Under the pieces are notes generated by a model. It did no database searches. It was not told where the DNA came from and saw only the letters and a program-made list of their open reading frames with translations. From positions 62,001 to 126,000 of the forward strand of contig WOUQ01000005.1 in assembly GCA_009772925.1 (NCBI GenBank): a stretch of DNA of 64,000 nucleotides, read 5' to 3'. Each line of letters begins with the position of its first letter. Positions within the stretch are counted from its first letter, which is position 1. Shown here one piece after another: positions 47,036 through 56,648 of the stretch. The DNA comes from a bacterium. GTDB lineage: Bacteria; Pseudomonadota; Gammaproteobacteria; Burkholderiales; Thiobacillaceae. A program made the translations under genes and the position numbers.

Positions 47036-50000
47036 TCAGGCTGGCGGCGGAGATCCAGGGTGTAAGGATACTCGGCCAGCAATTCCTCCGGCGGCGGCGC
47101 CATGGGGCCCAGGCGGCCGCCTTGCGGATGAAACTCGGCCAGGCGCGCCAGGTCCGGAGGCACAGGCAGAGCGCCGGGGGTGTGGCCCCAGGGCTGGTAG
47201 CGGTTGACCCGGCGCGCCTCGGCTTCGAAGGCATTCACCGGGAACACGTCGTAGCTGCGGCCGCCGGGATGGGAGACGTGGTAGGTGCAGCCGCCGATGG
47301 CCTTGCCGCTCCAGGTGTCAATGAGGTCGATGATGAGCGGCGAATGCACGCCGATGGTGGGGTGCAGGGCGGAGGGCGGCTGCCAGGCGCGGTAGCGGAT
47401 GCCGGCCACGTATTCGCCGTGGCGGCCGGTGTTGCGCAGGGGCACCCGGCGGCCGTTGCAGGCCAGCACGTAGCGGTTGTCGGTCAAGCCTGTGACCTTG
47501 ACCTGCACGCGCTCCACCGAGGAATCGACGAAGCGGGCGGTACCGACGTTGGTGAGTTCCTCGCCCAGCACGTGCCAGGGTTCCATGGCGCTCCTGAGCT
47601 CGATCTCGATGTCGTCGATCTTCACCGTGCCGATGCGCGGGAAGCGGAACTCGATGAAGGGGTCGAGCCAGTCGTCCTGGTAGGGGAAGCCTGCCTCGCG
47701 CACGTCGGAGAGGGCATCCAGCACGTCGGCGCGCACGTAATGAGGCAGCATGAAGCGGTCGTGCAGTGCCGTGCCCCAGCGCACCAGCTTGTGCCGGTAG
47801 GGCTGCTCCCAGAAGCGCGCCACCAGGCAGCGCAGCAGCAGCATCTGCGCGGCGCTCATCTGCCAGTGCGGCGGCATCTCGAAGCCGCGGAACTCCACCA
47901 GACCCTGGCGACCGCTTGGGCTGTCCGGGGAATACAGCTTGTCGATGGAGAACTCGGAGCGGTGGGTGTTGCCGGTGAGGTCCACCAGCAGGTTGCGCAA
48001 CAGCCGGTCCACCAGCCAGAGCTGGCTCACTTCTCCCTTCGGCATCTGCTGGAAGGCGATTTCCAGCTCGTAGAGCTTCTCGTCGCGGCCCTCGTCGACG
48101 CGCGGCGCCTGGCTGGTGGGACCGATGAACAGGCCGGAGAACAGGTAGGACAGGCCGGGATGGTGCTGCCAGAAGGTGACCAGGCTCATGAGCAGGTCGG
48201 GCCGGCGCAGCATGGGGCTGTCCCGCGGCGTGGGACCGCCCAGGGTGACGTGGTTGCCGCCGCCGGTGCCGGTGTGGCGCCCGTCCAGCATGAATTTTTC
48301 CGTGGTCAGGCGGGCCAGGCGCGCCTCCTCGTAGAGGTCGCGGGTGTTGGCCACCAGTTCGTCCCAGGACCGGGCGGGGTGGATGTTGACCTCGATGACA
48401 CCCGGGTCCGGCGTCACCATGAGACGCTCGATACGGTAGTCCCGCGGCGGCTCGTAGCCTTCCAGGATGACCGGGGTTCGCAGTTGGCCGGCCACGTCCT
48501 CGATGGCGGCGGTGAGGGCCAGGTAGTGTTCCAGCACCGAGAGGGGCGGCATGAAGATGCGGATGACGCCCTGGCGGGCTTCCACGCAGAGAGCGGTATG
48601 GGGGACTTCGACAAGGGCTCCGGCACGACGGTTTGCTCCCTCTCCCGCTTGCGGGAGAGGGAGCAAGGCGTCAGCCAGGCCTTGGCGCTGGATCTCCGGG
48701 TGGCTGGGCAATTCCGGCTCGAAGGCGGAGAAGCGCCGGGCGATCTCGCCGTAGCTGTCGGGCAGCGCCTCCCGCGGCGCGAACATGTCCAGGGGCCAGG
48801 GCATTTCCCGCTTGTCCTCGGCCACCCAGGGCAGGCTGGCCAGGGGCAGGCGCAGGCCCATGGGAGAGTCGCCGGGCATCAGGTAAAGGCGGCCACGCCT
48901 GAACTCCCAGGGACCGGTCTTCCAACCGCCGTTGCTCCAGCACCAGGCCAGGGGCAGGGCATAGCCCACCGGCTCGTCCAGACCCCGTGACAACTTCTCG
49001 GCCAGGCTGCGTCGTTCCTGGGGGTCCTTCAGGTTGGCCTTGGCCGGGTCCAGGTTGGCCGGGACCTCGGCTTCCTTGAGCAGGTAGTACAAGGCGTCCT
49101 CGTAACCCGGCTGGATGGCGCGGGCGGGCAGATCGAGGCGCTCGGCCAGGGCCTTCATGAAAACGGCGGCATGGGCGGCGGTATGGCCATAATCCTTGCC
49201 CTCGTCGGCCAGCAGCCCCGGATTCTTCCAGAGCGGCACGCCATCCGTCCGCCAGAACAGGCCCAGGGCCCAGCGCGGCAAGGGCTCGCCCGGATACCAC
49301 TTGCCCTGGCCGGAAAATCGCAGGCCGCCGGGCGCGAAGCGCGCGCCCAGCCGCTGCCACAGGTCCTGGGCCCGCTCCAGCTTGTGGGCGCCGAGGGCGG
49401 CGCTGTTCCACTGGGCCGACTCCATGTCGTCAATGGAGATGAAGGTGGGTTCGCCGCCCATGGTCAGGCGCACGTCCTGGAGGGCCAGCCGCTGATCCAC
49501 GGCCCGGCCCAGGGCATCGATGGCGACCCACTGGTCATCCCGGTAGGGTTTGGTGACGCGGGGATCCTCGTGGATGCGGGTAACGGTGTTCTCGAAGCTG
49601 AAGCTCACCTCGCAGGGGTCGGTGGCCCCGGTGACCGGGGCGGCGCTGACCGGGTCCGGCGTGCAGGCCAGGGGAATGTGGCCCTCGCCGGCGAACAGGC
49701 CGGAGGTGGGATCCAGTCCGATCCAGCCGGCGCCGGGCACGAAGACCTCGGCCCAGGCGTGCAGGTCGGTGAAGTCCGCCTCCGGGCCCGAGGGACCGTC
49801 CAGGGACTTCTGGTCGGCGGTGAGCTGCACCAGGTAGCCCGACACGAAGCGGGCGGCGAAACCCAGGTGGCGCAGGATGTTGACCAGCAGCCAGGCGCTG
49901 TCCCGGCAGGAGCCCAGGGCCCGCTCCAGGGTTTCCTCGCAGGTCTGGATGCCGGGCTCCATGCGCACGGTGTAGCGGATGTCCTGCCACAGGCGCTGGT

Positions 50001-50445
50001 TCAGCGCCACCAGGAAGGGCACCATGGCTTCCTTGTCCCGTTTCACGCCATCCAGCCACTGCATCAGCAAGGCGCCGGATTCGGCCAGTTCCCGGTAGGG
50101 AATCAACTCCTTGGCCGACTGGGCGTCGTAGTCGAAGGGATAGTGCTCAGCGTGCTCCTCCAGAAAGAAATCGAAGGGATTGATCACCGTCATGTCGGCG
50201 ATGACCTCCACCTCGATGCCGAAGCGGGTGGTCTTCTCCGGGAAGACCAGGCGGGCCAGGAAGTTGCCGAAGGGATCCTGCTGCCAGTTGATGAAGTGCT
50301 TCTCCGGACTGACGCGCAAGGAATAGCCCAGGATGGGCGTGCGACTGTGCACCGCCGGGCGCAGGCGCAGAACGTGAGGGCCCATGCTCACGGGCCGGTC
50401 ATAGTGGTAATGGGTCTTGTGACGGATGGCGACGCGGATGGTCAT
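47032..50445 (-). CDS. Transglutaminase-DUF2126 (putative amidoligase) protein
   Basis: 1137 aa from ATG 50445 ([20 protein letters not shown]). N-terminal transglutaminase domain with triad C180 ([12 protein letters not shown]), H229 ([13 protein letters not shown]) and D245 (GLDPTSGLF). The large C-terminal DUF2126 region ([59 protein letters not shown]) is classed as a putative COOH-NH2 ligase. About residues 594-604 ([12 protein letters not shown]) are encoded by a REP-like palindrome in frame. First gene of the operon; sigma-54 element and leader terminator lie upstream. Presumed to make and break amide bonds with its two operon partners; substrate unknown. Confidence 0.9.
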   Translation of the reverse strand: MTIRVAIRHKTHYHYDRPVSMGPHVLRLRPAVHSRTPILGYSLRVSPEKHFINWQQDPFGNFLARLVFPEKTTRFGIEVEVIADMTVINPFDFFLEEHAEHYPFDYDAQSAKELIPYRELAESGALLMQWLDGVKRDKEAMVPFLVALNQRLWQDIRYTVRMEPGIQTCEETLERALGSCRDSAWLLVNILRHLGFAARFVSGYLVQLTADQKSLDGPSGPEADFTDLHAWAEVFVPGAGWIGLDPTSGLFAGEGHIPLACTPDPVSAAPVTGATDPCEVSFSFENTVTRIHEDPRVTKPYRDDQWVAIDALGRAVDQRLALQDVRLTMGGEPTFISIDDMESAQWNSAALGAHKLERAQDLWQRLGARFAPGGLRFSGQGKWYPGEPLPRWALGLFWRTDGVPLWKNPGLLADEGKDYGHTAAHAAVFMKALAERLDLPARAIQPGYEDALYYLLKEAEVPANLDPAKANLKDPQERRSLAEKLSRGLDEPVGYALPLAWCWSNGGWKTGPWEFRRGRLYLMPGDSPMGLRLPLASLPWVAEDKREMPWPLDMFAPREALPDSYGEIARRFSAFEPELPSHPEIQRQGLADALLPLPQAGEGANRRAGALVEVPHTALCVEARQGVIRIFMPPLSVLEHYLALTAAIEDVAGQLRTPVILEGYEPPRDYRIERLMVTPDPGVIEVNIHPARSWDELVANTRDLYEEARLARLTTEKFMLDGRHTGTGGGNHVTLGGPTPRDSPMLRRPDLLMSLVTFWQHHPGLSYLFSGLFIGPTSQAPRVDEGRDEKLYELEIAFQQMPKGEVSQLWLVDRLLRNLLVDLTGNTHRSEFSIDKLYSPDSPSGRQGLVEFRGFEMPPHWQMSAAQMLLLRCLVARFWEQPYRHKLVRWGTALHDRFMLPHYVRADVLDALSDVREAGFPYQDDWLDPFIEFRFPRIGTVKIDDIEIELRSAMEPWHVLGEELTNVGTARFVDSSVERVQVKVTGLTDNRYVLACNGRRVPLRNTGRHGEYVAGIRYRAWQPPSALHPTIGVHSPLIIDLIDTWSGKAIGGCTYHVSHPGGRSYDVFPVNAFEAEARRVNRYQPWGHTPGALPVPPDLARLAEFHPQGGRLGPMAPPPEELLAEYPYTLDLRRQPE
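48635..48664. repeat. REP-like palindrome inside the DUF2126 gene
   Basis: GCTCCCTCTCCCGC / GCGGGAGAGGGAGC with a TT centre: a perfect 14-bp-arm palindrome, read through as PLPQAGEG on the minus strand. Same family as the hemF copy. Confidence 0.85.
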
Positions 50446-50458
50446 GGCGGTCTCGGCC

Positions 50459-50480
50459 AAAAAAAACGCCCGGCAGGGCG
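50459..50480 (-). terminator. Intrinsic terminator in the DUF2126 leader
   Basis: CGCCC-TGCC-GGGCG (6 bp with the flanking A-T) then eight T, only 13 nt before the start codon. No minus-strand gene ends here, so it can only act on the operon's own leader. No ANTAR hexaloop found. Confidence 0.6.
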
Positions 50481-50539
50481 TGGACAAGGGGAGGAGAGGA
50501 GCATGTTGTGGTTATGAGGGGAAATCACGGCCCGATCCT

Positions 50540-50555
50540 TGCAAGAGGGATGCCA
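50540..50555 (-). promoter_or_regulatory. Sigma-54 promoter of DUF2126 operon
   Basis: TGGCATCCCTCTTGCA keeps GG-N10-GC and 10 of 12 consensus positions. About 95 nt before the start codon. Confidence 0.7.
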
Positions 50556-50664
50556 ACCGCGCGCATGCCTCCCGTTATTTCCGAACACCCGGCCACGGGC
50601 GGCAGTGCGCGGGGGGAGGAGGCCCGAGCGGGGACTGGCGCTGCGGCCCGATGCGTGGCGAAGT

Positions 50665-50679
50665 GCACCATGGCGGTGC
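50665..50679. promoter_or_regulatory. NtrC-type dyad upstream of DUF2126 operon
   Basis: GCACCATGGCGGTGC is an exact GCAC-N7-GTGC, about 120 bp upstream of the -24 element at 50540-50555: a usual enhancer distance. A weak plus-strand sigma-54-like TGGCGCCGATCATGCC (50703-50718) also lies near. The remainder of 50446-50796 shows no gene. Confidence 0.5.
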
Positions 50680-50796
50680 GCGCGGCATCAACTCGGGGCG
50701 CGTGGCGCCGATCATGCCGGCCTGCGCGGACCCTCTCGAATATTTTGTGCGGAAAGCGATAATGCGCCGGGTTCAATCCGCCAAGGGGTGGAAACC

Positions 50797-51744
50797 ATGC
50801 AGTTTTCCTGGAAGGACATCATCTTTCAGCAGCGCGAGAAGCTGGCGCAGTTGCTGCACGAGCCGCTCTCCCGGCTGGCGGAGCAATGCGCGCCGGCGTG
50901 GGGCGACCGGGAGGGCATGAACGCGGTCCTGCTGGCCGGTTTTGCCGACATCCCCCACTGCACCTTCCTCTACGGCGTGAACGCCGACGGTATCCAGCTC
51001 TGCGACAACGTCGGCAAGAGCGGCCTGACGCCCGGCCACTTCGGCCGCGACCGTTCGCAGCGCCCGTACATGCAGGAAGCGGTGCCGGCCTGGGGCTTTC
51101 TGCTGTCCGATTCCTACATCAGCCAGCTCAATCAGCGTCCTTCCCTCACCGCCCTGCAGATCGTGCGCCGGGATGGCCGCGTGCTCGGCTACCTGGGCGC
51201 CGACTTCGACCTGCGCGATCTGCCCGCCACCTCGCATCTCTACGAGGAACCCGGCAACTGGCGGCAGATCAAGGGCGACCCGGCGATCCGCGGCAACGTC
51301 TTTTACCAGTGCCGGGTGGACAGCCCGATGGACCAGAGCATGGACAAGGCCCTGTCCATCCTGGAGGAACTGCTCACCCAGCGCGGCGTGTTCCAGTGCC
51401 AGATCCACTTCTCCAGCAGCCAGGCCACCATCTGGACGCTGGACGATCCCTACCGCTACCGCATCCTCGACCAGGAGGCGCTGGCCGATCCGGACATCTG
51501 CCTGGCCTATCCACCGCAGACCTACCCCGCCGACGCGGCCATCCCCATGCCGGCCATCGCCCGCATCCTGCAGAACCTGCGCACCCTGCGCATGGCCGAC
51601 GAGAACATCTATCTGCGCATGTCGTCGATCAACCTGTTCAATGGCATGGTCAGCCTGACCTTTTCCTGCGACGGCACGCACTACCTGCGCTTCGACGAGT
51701 TCCTCGGCCAGGCCAGCCCCTTCGGCTTCACCGGCGGCGAATAA
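50797..51744 (+). CDS. PDC/Cache sensor-domain protein, cytosolic
   Basis: 315 aa from ATG 50797 after AAGGGG. No signal peptide or membrane segment. FTFLYGVNADGIQLCDNVGK-like stretch (CTFLYGVNADGIQLCDN), FGRDRSQRPYMQEAVPAWGF, LSDSYISQLNQRPSLTALQI and LGYLGADFDLRDLP follow the ligand-binding pattern of Cache/PDC sensors, which are usually extracellular. C-terminal half (KALSILEELLTQRGVFQCQIHFSS, part: LEELLTQRGVFQCQIHF) is not recognised. No output domain. Could bind a small metabolite. Confidence 0.7.
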   Translation: MQFSWKDIIFQQREKLAQLLHEPLSRLAEQCAPAWGDREGMNAVLLAGFADIPHCTFLYGVNADGIQLCDNVGKSGLTPGHFGRDRSQRPYMQEAVPAWGFLLSDSYISQLNQRPSLTALQIVRRDGRVLGYLGADFDLRDLPATSHLYEEPGNWRQIKGDPAIRGNVFYQCRVDSPMDQSMDKALSILEELLTQRGVFQCQIHFSSSQATIWTLDDPYRYRILDQEALADPDICLAYPPQTYPADAAIPMPAIARILQNLRTLRMADENIYLRMSSINLFNGMVSLTFSCDGTHYLRFDEFLGQASPFGFTGGE

Positions 51745-51856
51745 TCCGCTCTGCCGTGCTTTGCTTCCGGACGCGCGCGGCTATGCTTATAGACAAGAAG
51801 GTGGGCTACTCGCCTTCGCGTCAAGACGCGGACGCCCCGTTCACGCAAAGGAGTTC

Positions 51857-52237
51857 ATGATGATGTCGATGTCCCGCTGGTTCCCCGTCCCGCGTGCCGC
51901 CGCCCTGGCGATGGGCGCCCTGCTGTTGTGCGCCGGCCCCGCCGTCGCCGCCGGCAATGTCCAGGCGGGCGCGCAGAAATCGCAATACTGCAGCACCTGC
52001 CATGGCCCCACCGGCAACTACACCCATACCGGCACACCAAGACTGGCCGGCCAGAGCGCGGAGGCCTTCTCCGCCATGCTGAAGCAATTCAGGGCCGCCA
52101 AGCGCCACACCCACCCGATGATGAGCGTGCTCACGCACGGTCTCAACGACCAGGACATCGCCGACCTGGCCGCGTTCTATGCCGCGCAGAAGATCGAAAA
52201 CAGCCTGAACCGCTATACCCCGCCGCCTCTGCAATGA
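51857..52237 (+). CDS. Cytochrome c, class I type
   Basis: 126 aa, exported. AAAGGAG precedes ATG 51857. Signal RAAALAMGALLLCAGPAVAA. Single haem site CSTCH (YCSTCHGPTGNYTHTG); candidate axial Met in HPMMSVLTHGLND. Small cytochrome of the c4/c5-like periplasmic group; partner oxidoreductase not seen. Confidence 0.88.
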   Translation: MMMSMSRWFPVPRAAALAMGALLLCAGPAVAAGNVQAGAQKSQYCSTCHGPTGNYTHTGTPRLAGQSAEAFSAMLKQFRAAKRHTHPMMSVLTHGLNDQDIADLAAFYAAQKIENSLNRYTPPPLQ

Positions 52238-52414
52238 ACCCAGATTGTTCATGAGGACGCGAGAGGATGGCGAGACGGTTTTCGAGCAGATTCGCGCACG
52301 TGCGACAAGCCAATAGCCAGGTCTATTGGCGCGAAGAACGGGAGTGAAGATGCCGAAAAACGGCCGCCAGGACTCGTGTAGGCCCGCAGGGCCGCCTCAT
52401 GGACAATCTGGGTT
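52237..52414. repeat. MITE-like element with 20-bp terminal inverted repeats
   Basis: Left end AACCCAGATTGTTCATGAGG, right end CCTCATGGACAATCTGGGTT: inverted with one mismatch. 178 bp, non-coding, with inner hairpin GCCAATAGCCAGGTCTATTGGC as two arms GCCAATAG/CTATTGGC. Left end abuts the cytochrome stop codon. Confidence 0.6.
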
Positions 52415-52420
52415 GAAGGT

Positions 52421-54496
52421 TCAGAACAGGCCCGCCGCCCACTCGATCGGCCAGCGCGCGGCGGCCGCCACGAGCAGCGCCACACCGACGGAAAGCGCCA
52501 CCGAATAGAGCGCGTCGCGGCGGCCCAGCAGCCTCAGCATCATGGCGAAGGTGGAGACGCAGGGCACGTAGAAGGTGAGGAACACCAGGAAGGTGACGAT
52601 CTGGGCAGTATCCAGCACCCCGCTCAGGTCCTGGGTGCCCAGGGCCTGGAAGACCATGAGCAGGGACAACTCCTTGCGCAGCACACCGAACAGGATGGGC
52701 ACCCCGAGGGCGACCGGCAGCCCCAGCCACCAGGCGGTCACCGGCGTCAGCGCGAGGTTGATCCAGGCGTCGGCGCCGAAGTGGCCGAGCACGGCCAGCA
52801 GCACACTGCCGGCGACCAGCAGCGGCAGCACGATGCTGACGATGTCGCGGCTGCGCTCCCAGGTATTGGCCAGCACCGAGCGCGCGGTGGGCAAGGCGTA
52901 ATCGGGAATCGCCAGGATCATGCCCGGCGTGGTCTCGGGATAGCGCCGCTTGAGGAAGCGCCCGACTAGGCTGACGACGACCGGGGTGAGCATGAACAGC
53001 AGGAACACGCCGAGGCCGCCGAGATACTTGCCGCCCACCGCCAGCAGGATGGCGGAGCGCGCCGAGCAGGGCAGGAAGGTGATGAGCAGCGAGGCCACGG
53101 CGCGGTCGCGGCCGTGCGTCACGGCGGCGGTCGCGGCCAGGGCCGGCACGTTGCAGCCCAGGCCCATGAGGAAGGGCAGGGCGACGCCGCCGTGCAGGCC
53201 GAGGCGGTGAAAGCCGCGATCCACCACGAAGGCAACGCGATGCATGATGCCGGACTCCTCCAGCAGCACCAGCAGCACCAGCAGGGGAAGCATGTAGGGG
53301 ATGACGATGCCGAGCAGGCCGATACAGCCGTCCAGCACCGCGCGGGCGACCACGCCGGCAAGCGACTCGGGGCGCCAGGGCTCGGCCCATTCGATCAGAC
53401 GCGCCACCGTCAGCGCGTCGAGAAAGGCGCTGACCTCGAAGACGAAGAACAGCACCAGGGCGAATACCGCCAGGGTGCCGGCGAAGCCCCAGCGCGGATG
53501 CAGGAACAGTTCGTCCGCCCAGCGTTGCCAGCGTGGCGGCGTGGCCTCGCCGCCCGGCCGGGTGACCGCTTCGTGCAGCAGGGCGGCGCGATGGTGGCGG
53601 TCGGCGTGGATCTCCTCCGCCAGCGGGCGCGGCAGCGCCTCGGCGGCGGCGCCGCGGGCGGCAAGCAGGCGCGCGTGCCGGTCGGGGAAATGGGCGCGCA
53701 GCTCCTCGGCGAAATAGTCGTCGTTCTCCGCCAGTTGCAGGGTCAGCAGCGCCTCCGGCACGGCGAAGGCGGCGGCGACTTCGGCGTCGCGCGCGATGCC
53801 GGCGATGGCATCGAGCTGCGCGGCGATATGCGGGCTGGGCTCATGCCGGGGTGCAACCCCGGTGCCGGCGCGGGTCTCCCGAGCTACCCGCACCACCACG
53901 GAGAACAGCTCGGCCAGGCCGATGCCCATGTGCGCCACCGTCGCCACCACCGGCGCGCCCAGGCGCGCGGCGAGGGCGCGCGCGTTGATGAAGCGGTGTT
54001 TGGCGCGCGCCTCGTCCATGCGGTTGAGGGCGATCACCATGGGCCTGCCCAGTTGCGCGAGTTCCAGCGCCAGTTCCAGGTCGCGCTCCAGGTCGGTGGC
54101 ATCCACCACCAGCAGCAGCACGTCCGGCGCGGGGAAGGCCTTCTCCGGCTGATGCGACTCGTGGCGGGCGATGGCCGGCCAGCGATCGCCCCACAGCAGA
54201 TACTTCAGGACCACCGCAGCATCACCGCCGAGTTGGTGGAAGCTGTCGATGTCCGGCAGGGCCACCAGGGAGATCTGCTCCACGCCCACTTCCACCAGGC
54301 ATTCCTCGTAGGCCGGACCGATGCCCGCCAGGCGCTCGTGGCGCGTGGCGGTGCTGGAAGCGGCGCGGAAGATGCTCGCCTTGCCGTTGCCGGCGCGTCC
54401 GACGATGGCCACGCGCGGCCTGCCGGTGCCGCGCCGGATGGGGCCGCGCAGGGGATGGACCGACACGGCCCGGGAGGTGGATGCTGGGTTGTCCAT
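52421..54496 (-). CDS. FeoB-like ferrous iron transporter with degenerate G domain
   Basis: 691 aa. Membrane half is FeoB-like: two gate repeats with Cys motifs GLGCNVPALAATAAVTHGRD and FLPCSARSAIL, and about ten hydrophobic segments. N-terminal G domain is degraded: G1 is GRAGNGKAS (residues 33-41; Ala for Ser/Thr after GK), G3 has LPDIDSF in place of DLPG, while G4 NRMD remains (about 158). No FeoA or FeoC gene nearby. I infer metal transport with altered or absent GTP hydrolysis. Confidence 0.82.
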   Translation of the reverse strand: MDNPASTSRAVSVHPLRGPIRRGTGRPRVAIVGRAGNGKASIFRAASSTATRHERLAGIGPAYEECLVEVGVEQISLVALPDIDSFHQLGGDAAVVLKYLLWGDRWPAIARHESHQPEKAFPAPDVLLLVVDATDLERDLELALELAQLGRPMVIALNRMDEARAKHRFINARALAARLGAPVVATVAHMGIGLAELFSVVVRVARETRAGTGVAPRHEPSPHIAAQLDAIAGIARDAEVAAAFAVPEALLTLQLAENDDYFAEELRAHFPDRHARLLAARGAAAEALPRPLAEEIHADRHHRAALLHEAVTRPGGEATPPRWQRWADELFLHPRWGFAGTLAVFALVLFFVFEVSAFLDALTVARLIEWAEPWRPESLAGVVARAVLDGCIGLLGIVIPYMLPLLVLLVLLEESGIMHRVAFVVDRGFHRLGLHGGVALPFLMGLGCNVPALAATAAVTHGRDRAVASLLITFLPCSARSAILLAVGGKYLGGLGVFLLFMLTPVVVSLVGRFLKRRYPETTPGMILAIPDYALPTARSVLANTWERSRDIVSIVLPLLVAGSVLLAVLGHFGADAWINLALTPVTAWWLGLPVALGVPILFGVLRKELSLLMVFQALGTQDLSGVLDTAQIVTFLVFLTFYVPCVSTFAMMLRLLGRRDALYSVALSVGVALLVAAAARWPIEWAAGLF

Positions 54497-54644
54497 GTTT
54501 CGCCGGCGCGCACGAGGCGCGGGAATCCATGGTACCGGGCGGGCGGCCGCCCTTAGAACTCTTTCTTGATGCGGATAGAACGCGCGTTAGCAAAACGTGG
54601 CAAGGCGGAGATCCGACCGCAGCCAGCCCCCAGGGACAAGCCTG

Positions 54645-56168
54645 TCAGGCCGCCGCGCCGGAGCGGCGGCGCGCCAACATCAAGCCTGCCAAGCCCAGTC
54701 CGAACAGGGCCAGGCTGGCCGGTTCGGGCACGACCGATAGGCGATAGAGGGTAGTGGTGTTGGATACCTCGTGGGCCACCGCCAGATAGTCGTGGCCGCC
54801 ATGGCTGTAAGCCAGTAGCCCCTCGGGAGAGCGATCACCGGCGCCGACGATCAGATCCAGGTAGTCCACCTGGAACGGGTTGGTCACGTCGAACATGGCC
54901 ACGGCGCTGGTTGTAGTCCGTTCCAGGCCGATGAAGGCAAGTACGCGGCCACCGATTGTGAGCAAGGCCAGACCCTCGGGTTCCACGCCCTTGTCGCGGC
55001 TGCGGCCGTCATCGTAGATATTCGCCGCGAACGCCGCCCGGTCGAGGATGTCGCCGCTGTCGTAGACCAGGACGCCGTCGGCGTCGCGGATGGAGAAGGA
55101 GCGGGCGCCCGCGGCGAACAGGCCCGTCGAGGCAGACGAATCCGTGTTCGAGACGCGCAGGTTGGCCAGGTCGCCGCTGGCGCCGATGCCGGGAGCGCTC
55201 GCCGCGGAGCGGTCTACGTCGTCCTCGCGGAAGTCGCCCTCGTTGGCCATGACCACGTAGGTGTTGCCGCCAACCTGGTAGGCGGCCATGCCGTCGGGCA
55301 TGTAGAGGCCCTTGGCGGCGTAGTTCGCGAAGGAAACCGTGCCGTTGTTGAGCGGATCGATGGCATTGCCGGCCTGGTTGAAATCCTTGACCCCCAGGCC
55401 GACGATTTTCTCGAAGGTGTTGTTGGACAGGTTCAGCACCGCCATGGCGTTGGCCTCCTGCAGGCCAACGAACGCCTTGCTTCCGTCCGGGCTGACAGCG
55501 ATGTACTCGGGCTCGAAGTCCATGCCGGTGTTGGTCCGCACATTGCCCGTGTTGGGGACTGCGACACCCGTGAAATCGCGGGTGACCACCGTTAGCGTGG
55601 CCATGTCGATGATGCTGACGCTGCCCGCGGGGTCGACGGCGGCAGGCGCGTAGTTGCGCGGCACGGAGTTGCCGATGCGGACACCATAGACGGTCGGCGT
55701 CCCTTCGTTGGCCACCAGCAGTTTAGAACCGTCTGGCGTGAAGGTGAGCATGTCGGGCAGGGCGCCGACGGTGACGAAACCGGTGTTGGCGCGGGTGGTA
55801 GTGTCATAGAACTGGACCGTGCCGGGGTTGGTGCGGGTGCTGCTTTCGATGGCGAAGGCGGCGACGCCGTTCTTGATGGCCACGCTGTTGACGCTGCCGA
55901 AAGCGGTGGTGTCGATGTGCTGGACCAGGCTGCCGGTGCCGGCGTTGAGCACGTCCACCCCGACCACGCCCGCCACCCAGATCGTGTTGGTGGCGGCATC
56001 GAAAGCGGCGATTTCAGAGGTTACACCGGTGTTGAGGCCTCCCGGTCCAGCCCCATGCTGCACGCTCCAAAGTTTCTGAACCGATACGATGGGCGCGGCA
56101 ATGGCGAGCGGCGCGGCGACGAGGAGAGTGGAGAGCAACAGGGCTTGCGAGGGGCGGCTGGGAAACAT
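54645..56168 (-). CDS. PEP-CTERM protein with choice-of-anchor I beta-propeller
   Basis: 507 aa exported protein. Signal ALLLSTLLVAAPLAIAAP. The body is a propeller with repeats such as ALPDMLTFTPDGSKLLVANE, MDFEPEYIAVSPDGSKAFVG and VEPEGLALLTIGGRVLAFIG, matching the choice-of-anchor I family. C-terminus VPEPASLALFGLGLAGLMLA plus RRR is the PEP-CTERM sorting tag, cut by exosortase. Function at the cell surface unknown. Confidence 0.9.
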   Translation of the reverse strand: MFPSRPSQALLLSTLLVAAPLAIAAPIVSVQKLWSVQHGAGPGGLNTGVTSEIAAFDAATNTIWVAGVVGVDVLNAGTGSLVQHIDTTAFGSVNSVAIKNGVAAFAIESSTRTNPGTVQFYDTTTRANTGFVTVGALPDMLTFTPDGSKLLVANEGTPTVYGVRIGNSVPRNYAPAAVDPAGSVSIIDMATLTVVTRDFTGVAVPNTGNVRTNTGMDFEPEYIAVSPDGSKAFVGLQEANAMAVLNLSNNTFEKIVGLGVKDFNQAGNAIDPLNNGTVSFANYAAKGLYMPDGMAAYQVGGNTYVVMANEGDFREDDVDRSAASAPGIGASGDLANLRVSNTDSSASTGLFAAGARSFSIRDADGVLVYDSGDILDRAAFAANIYDDGRSRDKGVEPEGLALLTIGGRVLAFIGLERTTTSAVAMFDVTNPFQVDYLDLIVGAGDRSPEGLLAYSHGGHDYLAVAHEVSNTTTLYRLSVVPEPASLALFGLGLAGLMLARRRSGAAA

Positions 56169-56273
56169 GGCGAGTCAGGGAAGTGGATGGAGACCCCCCG
56201 CGTTATACGCAAGCCGTGTTACTGGCAGATTTCAGTCCCGACCGGAATCTCCCCTTGGCCTGATCACCCCACC

Positions 56274-56486
56274 TCAGGGCTGCCCGGCCGCCCCGGCCTG
56301 TTCCAGGCGCTGCTTTTCCAGCTGCGCCGCCGCCTCCAGCTGGTTGAGGACCTGGGCCTTGGTTTCCTCGGCCTGGCGCGCGGCATCGGCCTGGGTCTTG
56401 GCACCGACGGCGGCGGTACCGATGGTTTCGGCGCCACAGCCGGCGAGCAGGAACAGAAGCGGAATCGAGCGAATCAGGGCGGGCAT
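56274..56486 (-). CDS. Small lipoprotein
   Basis: 70 aa. MPALIRSIPLLFLLAGCGAE has a lipobox LAGC; the mature part (AARQAEETKAQVLNQLEAAA) is an Ala/Glu/Gln helix. AGGAGG lies 6 nt before ATG 56486. No assigned function. Confidence 0.7.
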   Translation of the reverse strand: MPALIRSIPLLFLLAGCGAETIGTAAVGAKTQADAARQAEETKAQVLNQLEAAAQLEKQRLEQAGAAGQP

Positions 56487-56648
56487 GCCATGCCTCCTGG
56501 ATGAAAAATGCCAGTGTACGGCCGGGCCCGCGGCCTGTGGTGTTTCGTTGACGCCGGCCGGTGCGTCTACGGGCCATCCCCAGCGCCTCAAGCCGGCTCC
56601 ATTAGCGAGCCCTTATAATGCGGCGGCTTTCTTCTTCCCCGAGCCGCC

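Noticed and set aside
50703-50718. Plus-strand sigma-54 promoter for the PDC sensor gene
   Set aside because: TGGCGCCGATCATGCC keeps GG-N10-GC but deviates at four or more consensus positions; too weak to list as a feature.
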